A stretch of DNA of 64,000 bases from an uncultured Eubacterium sp. Its GTDB lineage: Bacteria > Bacillota > Clostridia > Oscillospirales > Acutalibacteraceae. The stretch covers positions 368,065 to 432,064 of the forward strand of contig CAJTLP010000001.1 of NCBI GenBank assembly GCA_910577195.1. Direction: 5' to 3'. The notes under the pieces were generated by a model. That model was not told the DNA's origin, made no database searches, and was given only the letters and a program-made list of their open reading frames with translations. Of this stretch, positions 17,093 through 25,184 are shown in pieces; position 1 is the stretch's first letter; every line of letters starts with the position of its first letter. A program made the translations under genes and the position numbers.

Positions 17093-17692
17093 ATGGATAT
17101 AGATATTTACGATTTTGATAAAACGATCGTACCATTTGACAGCGGTTCACTTTTCTGTGTTTACTGCCTTTTGCATTATCCCTATTTGTTTTTAGTACTG
17201 CCTTTTTTTGTGCCAGTATTGCTTATTGCTTTAATTTTAATGCTTACAAAAGTCATAAGCTTCACTGACTTCAAAAAGCTCTGCTTTTTATTCGTGGCAC
17301 TTATTCCTTTAAAAAAGGCCGTAAAAGGCTTCTGGGATAAATATGATTGCAAAGTACATAAATGGTTTTACGATAGAAAGAGATATGCAGTTGTTATCAG
17401 TGCATCACCGGATTTTCTTCTTGATGAAATTCAAAAAAGGCTTGGCTTTGATAAGCTGATATGCACAAGGCACAACAGTAAAACAGGTATAATTATAGGT
17501 GAAAACTGCCGTGACGAGGAAAAGGTCAACCGACTTTATCAGGAGTTTGACAAAGACAGTATAAATGTTATTGATGTTTATTCAGACTCCTTAACACACG
17601 ACAAGCCTATTTTCTCTTTGGGTAAAAACTGTTACCATATCGTTAACAGTGAAAAAATACCTTTTCATTTTGACGAGGTATATACCAAGTAA
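17093..17692 (+). CDS. HAD-superfamily hydrolase (phosphoserine phosphatase-like subclass IB)
   Basis: 199 aa. The N-terminal DIYDFDKTIVPFDSG carries the HAD nucleophile Asp-x-Asp, then come motif II (VVISASPDFL, Ser) and motif III/IV (KDSINVIDVYSDSLTHDKP, with the Asp pair replaced by SDS). A hydrophobic stretch (residues 22-50) forms the cap or a membrane-associated helix. Members dephosphorylate phosphoserine-like or phospholipid-head substrates; the substrate here is unknown. The ATG at 17093 is preferred over an upstream GTG inside the preceding gene because GAAGGA is 10 nt ahead of it. Confidence 0.8.
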   Translation: MDIDIYDFDKTIVPFDSGSLFCVYCLLHYPYLFLVLPFFVPVLLIALILMLTKVISFTDFKKLCFLFVALIPLKKAVKGFWDKYDCKVHKWFYDRKRYAVVISASPDFLLDEIQKRLGFDKLICTRHNSKTGIIIGENCRDEEKVNRLYQEFDKDSINVIDVYSDSLTHDKPIFSLGKNCYHIVNSEKIPFHFDEVYTK

Positions 17693-17709
17693 CTTTTGAG
17701 GGATATTTT

Positions 17710-19032
17710 ATGAAAAAAACAATTGCCATAATCGTACTGCTCTTAGCCGTAATAGGTACTTTCATTTTTTCCTATCAATACAGAAACAATAAAATTTCAG
17801 AGCAAATTTCCGACACATCGTCAACATCTGCCCAAGCAACGGACAACACTGCAACAGTGACTGACAGCAAGCAGCAGAGCAGCAACGGCAAACGACAGCT
17901 GATTACGGAAGATAAGGAAAACGATTATCAGCTTTACTACGACGGCAAAAATGTTGACATTATACACGGAGAGTATACAATCACCTGCACTACATGGGGC
18001 TATTCCATAGACAGTGAAACGCCTGAAATTTTCTGCAAGGACTATGACGGCGACGGCGAAAAAGAACTTATGATAAAATTAGTAAACGGCAAGCTCGAAA
18101 CAGTATACAATAAAGATGCTTCGCCGTACACCTATTCACTTTATATGTTAAAGCCTACCACAAAAAGCAATGGTGAAAAAACCTTTGCAATGTACATTGC
18201 ATCTGCCGACACGTGGAAAACACCTTTTGAAAAGGCTATAAACTGTGAACTGACTCAGTTGAAAAGCTGCAGTAAATTCCTTCAGTTTGCAATGAATGAT
18301 AAAAGCGAAACAATCAAATATAATGAGAAAACCGGTATCACATCCAACAAATACGTAGGATATGCTTCGGCTCTTTTTGACGTTAACAAAAAATACTACA
18401 CGCTCAGCCGATGGAACAGAGGTGTGGGTATTTATGATATCGACAAGAATGGCGATATTTATCTGGATATTCAGGTTCTTGCAAATTATGAGGAAACTAC
18501 AGATACCCAGTATATCGGTGACATTCACTGTGAAATGGATGTGGAAAACGGTAAATTTGATATCAAACCGAACAGTATTGTATTTAAAGCATATGAAAAT
18601 TATAAGGTTACCGATCCGAGAGATTCGGCAAAATCCAAATGGAATTGTGTAATTGATAACAAAAGTACAAATACTAATTTTAAGAGCTCTGATATTGACT
18701 GGATTGACGCAGAATTTTCACTGAAAAACACAGCTGATAAAAACACAATGTATTTTGAAACAATGTCAAGTAAAATTAAATGCATTGACAACATTCAATT
18801 CACACAGGGCTCTGCAGTTCTTACTGCAAAAAAAGGGTATACCTTTTCAAAGCATGTTGCTGAAAGCGGTAAATTTGCCGTTATAATCAACAGCGGTGAT
18901 AAAAACGAATATGATATTTCATATACCTGCAGCGTGAAAACAGATAATAAGACAAGCACCCTTACAATAAAGTTCGATAAAACCTATGATAAAGAGGACT
19001 TTGACAAGGTATCCATTCAATTTGGTGTGTAA
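17710..19032 (+). CDS. Membrane-anchored or secreted protein of unknown function
   Basis: 440 aa. It starts MKKTIAIIVLLLAVIGTFIF, a signal anchor without a lipobox. A Ser/Thr/Gln-rich linker (about residues 35-65) is followed by a soluble part rich in beta-strand patterns. The stretch CKDYDGDGEKELMIKL near residue 115 resembles a calcium-binding repeat of the VCBS/integrin type, and YDIDKNGDIYLDIQVL near 240 is similar. I see no catalytic motif. It follows the HAD gene by 17 nt and may be the last gene of the mrp-dcd-HAD run. Confidence 0.7.
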   Translation: MKKTIAIIVLLLAVIGTFIFSYQYRNNKISEQISDTSSTSAQATDNTATVTDSKQQSSNGKRQLITEDKENDYQLYYDGKNVDIIHGEYTITCTTWGYSIDSETPEIFCKDYDGDGEKELMIKLVNGKLETVYNKDASPYTYSLYMLKPTTKSNGEKTFAMYIASADTWKTPFEKAINCELTQLKSCSKFLQFAMNDKSETIKYNEKTGITSNKYVGYASALFDVNKKYYTLSRWNRGVGIYDIDKNGDIYLDIQVLANYEETTDTQYIGDIHCEMDVENGKFDIKPNSIVFKAYENYKVTDPRDSAKSKWNCVIDNKSTNTNFKSSDIDWIDAEFSLKNTADKNTMYFETMSSKIKCIDNIQFTQGSAVLTAKKGYTFSKHVAESGKFAVIINSGDKNEYDISYTCSVKTDNKTSTLTIKFDKTYDKEDFDKVSIQFGV

Positions 19033-19145
19033 TTATAAATAAAATCTAAAATAAATCAATAAAAGTTGATTATCAGACTCTTGTATGATATGATTTATAC
19101 TAATTTAAAATACATTATAAATGCAAAGGAGGTACAGTTTGAAAT

Positions 19146-20000
19146 ATGAAGGAAGTCTTGATTACAGCGGATTCCACATGCGACTTACCCTCTCATATCA
19201 TAGAACAGCATGGTATTGAAATACTGCCTCTGTCTGTACTTTTAGGTGATAAATCATATTATGACGGTATCAACGTCTTTCCTGAAGATATATACGCTTA
19301 TGTCGATCAAACAGGTACTCTCCCTAAAACTGCAGCAGTGACTCCTGCACAGTATTATGAGGTGTTTGAAAAAGCACACGATGACGGCAAGGCAGTTGTT
19401 CATATCGGACTTTCATCTGCTATCTCTTCAAGCTATCAGAATGCCTGCATTGCTGCCAGCGAGTTTGATGATGTATACTGTATTGACTCAAAAAGTCTTT
19501 GCACCGCTATGGGACTTTTGGTTTTAAAAGCCTGTGATTTCAGGGCAAAGGGCTTTGATGCAAAAAAGATTTATAACAGAGTGAACACGCTTGTTCCAAA
19601 GGTAAGCACCACATTTGTGCTGGATAATCTTGAATACCTCCACAAGGGCGGCAGATGCTCAGGTGTTGCTAAATTCAGTGCAAATATTCTTGGAATCAAG
19701 CCGAGTATTGCAGTTGACCCTGCCACCGGAAAAATGGATATTGCAAAAAAATATCGCGGTAAAATGGAGGTTGTCTATAAACAATATATCAACGACTGCC
19801 TTAAAAACGTGAATAAAATTGACACGTCACGTATCGTGATTGCCAACAGCGGAGAAATCAGTCCGGAGATTATCAGCTTTGCTAAAGGTGTGGTTGAGGG
19901 CAAGGCAAATTTTGATGAGGTCATTCTTGCCGATGCAAAGTGTACAATTTCCTCCCACTGCGGTCCGAAAACACTTGCAATATTTTATATAAGAAAATAA
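19146..20000 (+). CDS. DegV family fatty-acid-binding protein
   Basis: 284 aa. DegV/FakB-type proteins bind a fatty acid and present it to the kinase FakA for phosphorylation and lipid synthesis. Seen: TADSTCDLPSHII at the start, HIGLSSAISSSYQNA near residue 95 (the conserved Ser/Thr that contact the carboxylate), and YLHKGGRCSG near 165. AGGAGG is 13 nt from the ATG, a long spacing, but the nearer TTG is out of frame. No FakA gene is in view. Confidence 0.9.
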   Translation: MKEVLITADSTCDLPSHIIEQHGIEILPLSVLLGDKSYYDGINVFPEDIYAYVDQTGTLPKTAAVTPAQYYEVFEKAHDDGKAVVHIGLSSAISSSYQNACIAASEFDDVYCIDSKSLCTAMGLLVLKACDFRAKGFDAKKIYNRVNTLVPKVSTTFVLDNLEYLHKGGRCSGVAKFSANILGIKPSIAVDPATGKMDIAKKYRGKMEVVYKQYINDCLKNVNKIDTSRIVIANSGEISPEIISFAKGVVEGKANFDEVILADAKCTISSHCGPKTLAIFYIRK

Positions 20001-20005
20001 TAAGA

Positions 20006-20026
20006 ACACCTTTTAATAAGGTGTTT
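20006..20026 (+). terminator. Terminator after degV-family gene
   Basis: AACACCTT and AAGGTGTT pair over a 5-nt loop and are followed by TTTAATTT. Confidence 0.7.
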
Positions 20027-20073
20027 TTAATTTATACCGATTGTAAACTTAATCAAAAAGAAAGGTAAACAAT

Positions 20074-21012
20074 ATGCTTAAAAATGATATTTTATACGAG
20101 CTGTTAAACAGTAATGATTACATCAGCGGTCAGTATCTCGCAGAAAAATTCGGCAAAAGCCGTGCGGCTGTATGGAAAGCAATTAAAGCACTGACTGCCG
20201 AAGGCTATGATATTTCCGCCATTACCAACAAAGGCTATAAACTCACGGAAAATAATGATTTAATTTCCGAGCAAAGCATTAAATCTTATTTAAAACATAA
20301 TATAGACGTAATCTACTATCCGTCAGTTGACTCAACAAATAATTGCTGCAAAAGACTTCTTGCCGACGGAAGAGAAGGAATTTTCCTTGTAACAGCCGAC
20401 GAGCAGACAGCCGGCAGAGGCAGACAGGGCAAAAGCTTCTATTCGCCGCCGCTTACCGGAATCTATTTCAGTGTTGTTATAAGACCTCACACCTCTCTTC
20501 ATAATGCTGTGACTGCTACTACAGCAGCTGCTGTTTCCGTGTGCAGAGCAATTGAAAAAATCACGGATAAAAATCCGAAAATCAAATGGGTAAATGATGT
20601 TTATCTGGACAACAAAAAAATCTGCGGAATATTAACAGAAGCAATTACCAATTTTGAGGACGGAACGGTTGACAGTGTAATTGTTGGCATAGGAATCAAT
20701 ATTAAAACCACCTGCTTCCCTGACGATGTCACTGCTGCAGGAAATCTGAATACCGATATCAGCAGGAGCAGACTTATTGCAGCAGTCACCGATGAGCTGC
20801 TGGAAATTGCCGACAGCGGATATAAAAGCTTTATTGATTACTATCGCAACCATTCACTTGTTATCGGAGAAAAAATAAAATTCATACAAAACTCAAAGGT
20901 AACGCCTGCACTGGCAGTTGCCATTGATGAAACAGGCGGACTTGAGGTTGAACTTGAAAACGGCGAACATACTGTACTTCGCAGCGGAGAAATCAGCATC
21001 AGAAAAAATTAA
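20074..21012 (+). CDS. birA: Biotin-[acetyl-CoA-carboxylase] ligase / biotin operon repressor
   Basis: 312 aa. An N-terminal winged-helix domain (residues 1-65, GQYLAEKFGKSRAAVWKAI) precedes the ligase core with AGRGRQGKSFYSP (biotinyl-AMP loop), IKWVNDVYLDNKKI (catalytic Lys strand) and VGIGIN, then a C-terminal SH3-like domain. The enzyme makes biotinyl-AMP and attaches biotin to carboxylase carrier proteins. The HTH domain means it can also repress biotin genes. No bio genes lie nearby. The start has AAAGG upstream. Confidence 0.94.
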   Translation: MLKNDILYELLNSNDYISGQYLAEKFGKSRAAVWKAIKALTAEGYDISAITNKGYKLTENNDLISEQSIKSYLKHNIDVIYYPSVDSTNNCCKRLLADGREGIFLVTADEQTAGRGRQGKSFYSPPLTGIYFSVVIRPHTSLHNAVTATTAAAVSVCRAIEKITDKNPKIKWVNDVYLDNKKICGILTEAITNFEDGTVDSVIVGIGINIKTTCFPDDVTAAGNLNTDISRSRLIAAVTDELLEIADSGYKSFIDYYRNHSLVIGEKIKFIQNSKVTPALAVAIDETGGLEVELENGEHTVLRSGEISIRKN

Positions 21013-21035
21013 TATGCTTTTTTGAAAATTAGGAC

Positions 21036-21064
21036 TTGATTATTTTAAATCCGTCTGCTATAAT
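21036..21064 (+). promoter_or_regulatory. Promoter of the aldolase gene
   Basis: TTGATT (21036-21041), 17-nt spacer, TATAAT (21059-21064). The 70-nt leader contains a repeated CTTTAAAG/ACTTTAAAGT palindrome (about 21074-21100) that may be an operator. Confidence 0.6.
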
Positions 21065-21134
21065 GTACAAAACGCTTTAAAGCGAAGGGACTTTAAAGTG
21101 CTAAAGTACAAAGGATAAAAGCGAGGTATTTATT

Positions 21135-22112
21135 ATGGCACCGAGAAAAGGTAACCTTATGACCGTACGCACAGACGTAAAGGTTTTGGATGCAACAATC
21201 AGAGACGGCGGTCTTTGCAACAATTTTGAATTTACGGATGAATTTGTTACAGAGCTTTATAAAACAAATATAAAATCAGGCGTTGACTATATGGAGTTCG
21301 GTTACCGTGCTTCAAAAAATCTTTTCGACCCAAAGGATTTCGGAAAATGGAAATTCTGCGACGAGGCTGATATCAGAAGCATTGTTGGTGATAATGTATC
21401 AGATATGAAAATCGCAGTAATGGCGGATGTGGGAAGATGCGATTTCAGAGATGATTTCATCCCGAAATCAGAGTCCGTGATTGATATGGTGCGTGTGGCA
21501 TGCTACATTCATCAGATTCCGTCAGCGATTGAAATGATTGAATATTTCAATCAGCTCGGCTATGAAACCACATGTAATATTATGGCAATCAGTCAGGCAA
21601 ACTCAGAGCAGGTGGAAGAGGCTCTTGAAATGCTTGGACAGAGCAGTGTAGATGTTATTTATCTCGTTGACTCCTACGGCTCTCTTTATCCGGAATCAGC
21701 AGGCAAGCTTGCTAAAACCTATCTTGAAATCGGTGAAAAATACGGTAAGGCAATCGGCTTCCACGCACATAACAATCAGAATCTTGCCTTTGCAAATACC
21801 ATTGAAACACTTTCATACGGTGTATCCTATCTTGACGCAACCGCATCAGGTATGGGCAGAGGTGCAGGCAACTGTGCTATGGAGCTGCTCTTGGGTTTCC
21901 TTAAAAATCCTAAGTATAATCTTTACAGCCTGCTCACCTTCCTTGAAAAATATATTATTCCGCTCAAGGAAAGCGGTGTCGTATGGGGATACGATGTTCA
22001 GTATATGCTCACCGGACAGCTTAACCGCCATCCGCGTGAGGCAATGGCATTCACTGCCGACAAAAGACAGGATTACTGTGAATTTTATAAAGGTCTGCTT
22101 GACAACGACTAA
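21135..22112 (+). CDS. HMGL-like (DRE-TIM) aldolase, 4-hydroxy-2-oxovalerate aldolase-related
   Basis: 325 aa. TIM-barrel metalloenzyme family that cleaves or condenses 2-oxo acids. VLDATIRDGGLCNNF near residue 20 supplies the catalytic Arg and metal-binding Asp, and IGFHAHNNQNLAFANT near 205 the two metal His. GMGRGAGNCAMELLL matches the glycine-rich loop of the family. It stands alone between birA and the TPP riboswitch, with its own promoter, and lacks the acetaldehyde dehydrogenase partner of the classical meta-cleavage enzyme. The substrate is therefore uncertain. Confidence 0.82.
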   Translation: MAPRKGNLMTVRTDVKVLDATIRDGGLCNNFEFTDEFVTELYKTNIKSGVDYMEFGYRASKNLFDPKDFGKWKFCDEADIRSIVGDNVSDMKIAVMADVGRCDFRDDFIPKSESVIDMVRVACYIHQIPSAIEMIEYFNQLGYETTCNIMAISQANSEQVEEALEMLGQSSVDVIYLVDSYGSLYPESAGKLAKTYLEIGEKYGKAIGFHAHNNQNLAFANTIETLSYGVSYLDATASGMGRGAGNCAMELLLGFLKNPKYNLYSLLTFLEKYIIPLKESGVVWGYDVQYMLTGQLNRHPREAMAFTADKRQDYCEFYKGLLDND

Positions 22113-22142
22113 TCAAAGTATTATAATCAAATCAACTTAATA

Positions 22143-22278
22143 AGTCAGGGGTGCTGAAATCTTTTCGGCTGAGATTATACCCTTTGAACCGTACGTTAGC
22201 ACGAACGGCAAAGACTATGTAATTGGCATAATTGCACCCTATTCTTACAGCTTGTATGAATAGGGTTTTTCTTTTTTC
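22143..22278 (+). promoter_or_regulatory. TPP (thiamine pyrophosphate) riboswitch with terminator
   Basis: The aptamer spans 22143-22216. P1 pairs AGTC with GACT, and GGGGTGCTG, GGCTGAGAT, ACCCTTTGAACC and the second arm GTACGTTAGCACGAACGG match the THI-box consensus. The expression platform is ACCCTATTC/GAATAGGGT (22236-22266) followed by TTTTCTTTTTT, an intrinsic terminator. Binding TPP should stop transcription of the thiamine/pyrimidine importer downstream. Confidence 0.95.
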
Positions 22279-22317
22279 TTTTGACTTGTTAGGAATCTGA
22301 TGAAAGGAGTGCTGTTT

Positions 22318-22617
22318 ATGAAAGCAAGTGTTGCGATTCAGGTTTTACCTGATGTTCAGAGTGAAGATGAGCTTATCCGCATTGTAGATGAGGTTATTGC
22401 CTACATTAAAAGCACAGGCCTTAACTGCTATGTAGGTCCGTTTGAAACAACGATTGAAGGCGAAAGCTACGACCAGCTTATGGAAATTGTTGCAAACTGT
22501 CAGAAGGTTGCAATAAATGCAGGCTGTCCGAGTGTAAGTGCTTACATCAAAGTTGTTTACAACCCTGAAGGCGAGGTTCTCACCATTGACAAAAAAGTTA
22601 CAAAACATCACCAATAA
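22318..22617 (+). CDS. Thiamine-binding protein, YkoF/MTH1187 family
   Basis: 99 aa. Small ferredoxin-like fold family; YkoF of Bacillus binds thiamine or its pyrimidine part. Seen: SVAIQVLPDVQSEDELIRIV at the start, GPFETTIEGESYDQLMEIV in the middle and an ISKVVYNP-like last strand. The ATG at 22318 is chosen because AAAGGAG sits 8 nt upstream. First gene under the TPP riboswitch; it overlaps the next gene by 32 nt. Confidence 0.85.
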   Translation: MKASVAIQVLPDVQSEDELIRIVDEVIAYIKSTGLNCYVGPFETTIEGESYDQLMEIVANCQKVAINAGCPSVSAYIKVVYNPEGEVLTIDKKVTKHHQ

Positions 22618-23359
22618 AATTGCACCGGCAATTGCAATTATAGCGGTACTGCTCATATGGTATTTCTGCTGTGAGGGCGAACTGATTCCGGCATATATGC
22701 TGCCGTCGCCTGCTGATGTATTCCATGCCTTTGTCAATAATTTTTCCATTATGACAGAGCAGGCACAGGTTACACTTCAGGAGGCTGTTTACGGTCTTGG
22801 AATAGGAATATTCCTTGCATTTATTGTTGCAACTCTGATGGACAGGTTTTCATTTTTATATAAGGCAATCTATCCTATACTCATAATCACACAGACTATA
22901 CCGACTATTGCTATTGCACCGCTGCTTGTTTTGTGGATGGGCTTTGGTATGGCACCGAAGATCACCTTGATTACATTGACTACCTTTTTTCCGATTTCCG
23001 TCGGACTGCTGGAGGGATATCAGTCCGTTGACAGTGATGAAATCAATATGATGCGTTCCATGGGCGCAAACCGATTTCAGATATTCAGACATATCAAGCT
23101 GCCTACTGCTGCTCCTGCATTCTTTTCAGGACTGCGAATCTCAGCAGCATATGCTGTTGTGGGTGCAGTAATATCGGAATGGCTGGGTGGTTTTAAGGGA
23201 CTCGGTGTATATATGACAAGGGTTCAGAAGGCATATGCCTTTGACAAAATGTTTGCTGTAATCGTATTTGTTTCAGCAATCAGCCTGCTGCTTATGGCAC
23301 TTATCAGCCTGCTGCAAAAAATTGCAATGCCCTGGCAGAGAAAAAAAAAGGAAATATAA
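22586..23359 (+). CDS. ABC transporter permease for thiamine precursor (ThiX-like)
   Basis: 257 aa from a TTG at 22586, with CGAGG 9 nt upstream inside the preceding gene; earlier in-frame starts lie deep in that gene and have no ribosome site. About six membrane helices and the EAA loop (SVDSDEINMMRSMGANRFQIFRHIKLP, near residue 155) of the SsuC/TauC/ThiX permease family. With the NMT1-like binding lipoprotein and ATPase that follow, it imports a pyrimidine precursor such as HMP or formylaminopyrimidine, or thiamine itself (inferred from the riboswitch). Confidence 0.88.
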   Translation: MTKKLQNITNKIAPAIAIIAVLLIWYFCCEGELIPAYMLPSPADVFHAFVNNFSIMTEQAQVTLQEAVYGLGIGIFLAFIVATLMDRFSFLYKAIYPILIITQTIPTIAIAPLLVLWMGFGMAPKITLITLTTFFPISVGLLEGYQSVDSDEINMMRSMGANRFQIFRHIKLPTAAPAFFSGLRISAAYAVVGAVISEWLGGFKGLGVYMTRVQKAYAFDKMFAVIVFVSAISLLLMALISLLQKIAMPWQRKKKEI

Positions 23360-23361
23360 TT

Positions 23362-24381
23362 ATGAAATTCAAAAAATTATCAGCCTTAATTATGGCTGTT
23401 GTATTAATTATCAGCCTTGCTGCCTGCAGTAAAGCCGATGACAGTAAGAAAGATACTGATGAAAAAACAAAATTAACCGTATGCCTTGACTGGACGCCGA
23501 ACACAAACCACACCGGTATGTTCGTTGCTCTTGATAAGGGATATTATGATGAGGCAGGCTTGGATGTAGAAATCGTTCAGCCACCTGAAAACACCGGTGC
23601 CGTTCAGGTTTGTGCATCCGGTCAGGCTCAGTTTGCCGTTGAATTTCAGGACACTTTAGCTCCTGTGTTCACGTCCGACACACCGCTGGGTGTAACCGCA
23701 GTGGCTGCTCTTCTTCAGCATAATACCTCAGGTATTATCTCAAAGGCAGGTGAAGGCATGGACAGACCCAAAGGACTTGAGGGAAAAACATTTCTTACCT
23801 GGAACTCACCTACTGAACTTGCCATTATGAAAAACGTTGTAAATTCTGACGGCGGCAACTGGGATAACGTTAATCTTATTCCAAATACTGTTACCGATGA
23901 GGCACAGGATATAAAAAATAATCCTGACCATGCAATCTGGGTTTTCTATGCATGGAGCGGCATCAATGCTAAGGTGAATAATATTGATGTTGACTATTTC
24001 TATTTCAAAGACATCAACGAGACCTTTGATTACTACACACCTGTTCTTATCGGAAACAACGATTTTCTTGCTGACAATCCGGATGCTGCAAAGGCTTTCC
24101 TTTCTGCAACAAAAAAAGGATATGAATATGCAATTGAAAATCCTGAGGAAGCAGCTGATATTCTTATAAAATCTGATGAAACAGGCTCACTTGTCGGCAG
24201 TGAAAAGCTTGTTTATGAAAGTCAGAAATGGATTGCCGAGCAGTATATTGCCGATGCTGAAAAATGGGGCTACATTGACCCTCAGCGCTGGGACAGATTT
24301 TATGCTTGGCTCTGGGACAATAAGCTTGTTGAAAAGGAACTGCCTGCAGGAACAGGCTTTACAAACGATTATCTGGAATAA
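23362..24381 (+). CDS. Thiamine precursor-binding lipoprotein (ThiY/NMT1-like)
   Basis: 339 aa. Lipoprotein signal with lipobox LAAC (Cys near residue 22). The NMT1/THI5-like domain begins KLTVCLDWTPNTNHTGMFVA, the hallmark of HMP and formylaminopyrimidine binders, with GYYDEAGLDVEIVQPPENTG next. It captures the ligand outside the membrane for the permease at 22586. It starts 2 nt after the permease stop. Confidence 0.92.
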   Translation: MKFKKLSALIMAVVLIISLAACSKADDSKKDTDEKTKLTVCLDWTPNTNHTGMFVALDKGYYDEAGLDVEIVQPPENTGAVQVCASGQAQFAVEFQDTLAPVFTSDTPLGVTAVAALLQHNTSGIISKAGEGMDRPKGLEGKTFLTWNSPTELAIMKNVVNSDGGNWDNVNLIPNTVTDEAQDIKNNPDHAIWVFYAWSGINAKVNNIDVDYFYFKDINETFDYYTPVLIGNNDFLADNPDAAKAFLSATKKGYEYAIENPEEAADILIKSDETGSLVGSEKLVYESQKWIAEQYIADAEKWGYIDPQRWDRFYAWLWDNKLVEKELPAGTGFTNDYLE

Positions 24382-24384
24382 ACT

Positions 24385-25128
24385 ATGGAAATTTTAAAGG
24401 CGGAAAAAATCTGCAAAAGCTTTGACGATAACCATGTTCTGAATGATGTTACCATCACGCTCAATCAGGGTGAAATCGTAAGTCTTCTCGGAGTAAGCGG
24501 TTCAGGAAAAACCACACTGTTCAATATACTGTCAGGAATTTACAAGCCTGACAGCGGACAGGTTTTCCTGCACGGTGAGGATATAACAGGCTGTCCGGGA
24601 AAAATCAGCTATATGCTGCAAAAGGACCTACTGCTGCCGTACAAGAAAATAATTGATAATGTATCTCTGCCGCTTGTTCTTTCAGGGATGAAAAAGAAAG
24701 AGGCACGCTTAAAGGCAAAGGCGCACTTTGCAGAATTTGGCATAGACGGTACGGAGAACAAATACCCTGCCGAGCTTTCAGGCGGTATGCGTCAGCGAGC
24801 TGCTCTTTTAAGAACCTATCTTGCATCTGACGGTGTTGCACTTCTGGACGAGCCGTTCAGTGCACTGGATACAATCACAAAAGGAATTATACACAAATGG
24901 TATCTTGATGTTATGAAAAAAATTGACCTGTCAACCGTATTTATAACACATGATATTGATGAGGCGATTCTCCTTTCCGACAGAATTTATATATTGTCAG
25001 GCAAACCCGGAGCAATCACAGATGAAATTGTTATTGATGTTCCCAAGCCGAGAAAAGATGATTTCAATCTCAGCGATGAATTTCTGCAGTACAAACGTAA
25101 AATCGTAAATTCCCTTCATTTAACATAG
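24385..25128 (+). CDS. ABC transporter ATP-binding protein (ThiZ-like)
   Basis: 247 aa. Walker A LGVSGSGKTT near residue 36, signature LSGGMRQRAAL near 130, Walker B VALLDEPFSALD near 150, and H-loop THDIDEA. Belongs to the SsuB/TauB/ThiZ group. Last gene of the riboswitch-controlled operon, 3 nt after the lipoprotein gene, and powers the importer. Confidence 0.92.
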   Translation: MEILKAEKICKSFDDNHVLNDVTITLNQGEIVSLLGVSGSGKTTLFNILSGIYKPDSGQVFLHGEDITGCPGKISYMLQKDLLLPYKKIIDNVSLPLVLSGMKKKEARLKAKAHFAEFGIDGTENKYPAELSGGMRQRAALLRTYLASDGVALLDEPFSALDTITKGIIHKWYLDVMKKIDLSTVFITHDIDEAILLSDRIYILSGKPGAITDEIVIDVPKPRKDDFNLSDEFLQYKRKIVNSLHLT

Positions 25129-25140
25129 TATGATTCATAA

Positions 25141-25180
25141 AAAATCCGCAGGACCCTGTGACAAAGGTCTTGCGGATTTT
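25141..25180. terminator. Bidirectional terminator
   Basis: AAAATCCGCAGGACC and GGTCTTGCGGATTTT form a 15-bp stem (one G-T pair) between convergent operons. Confidence 0.88.
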
Positions 25181-25184
25181 CTTT

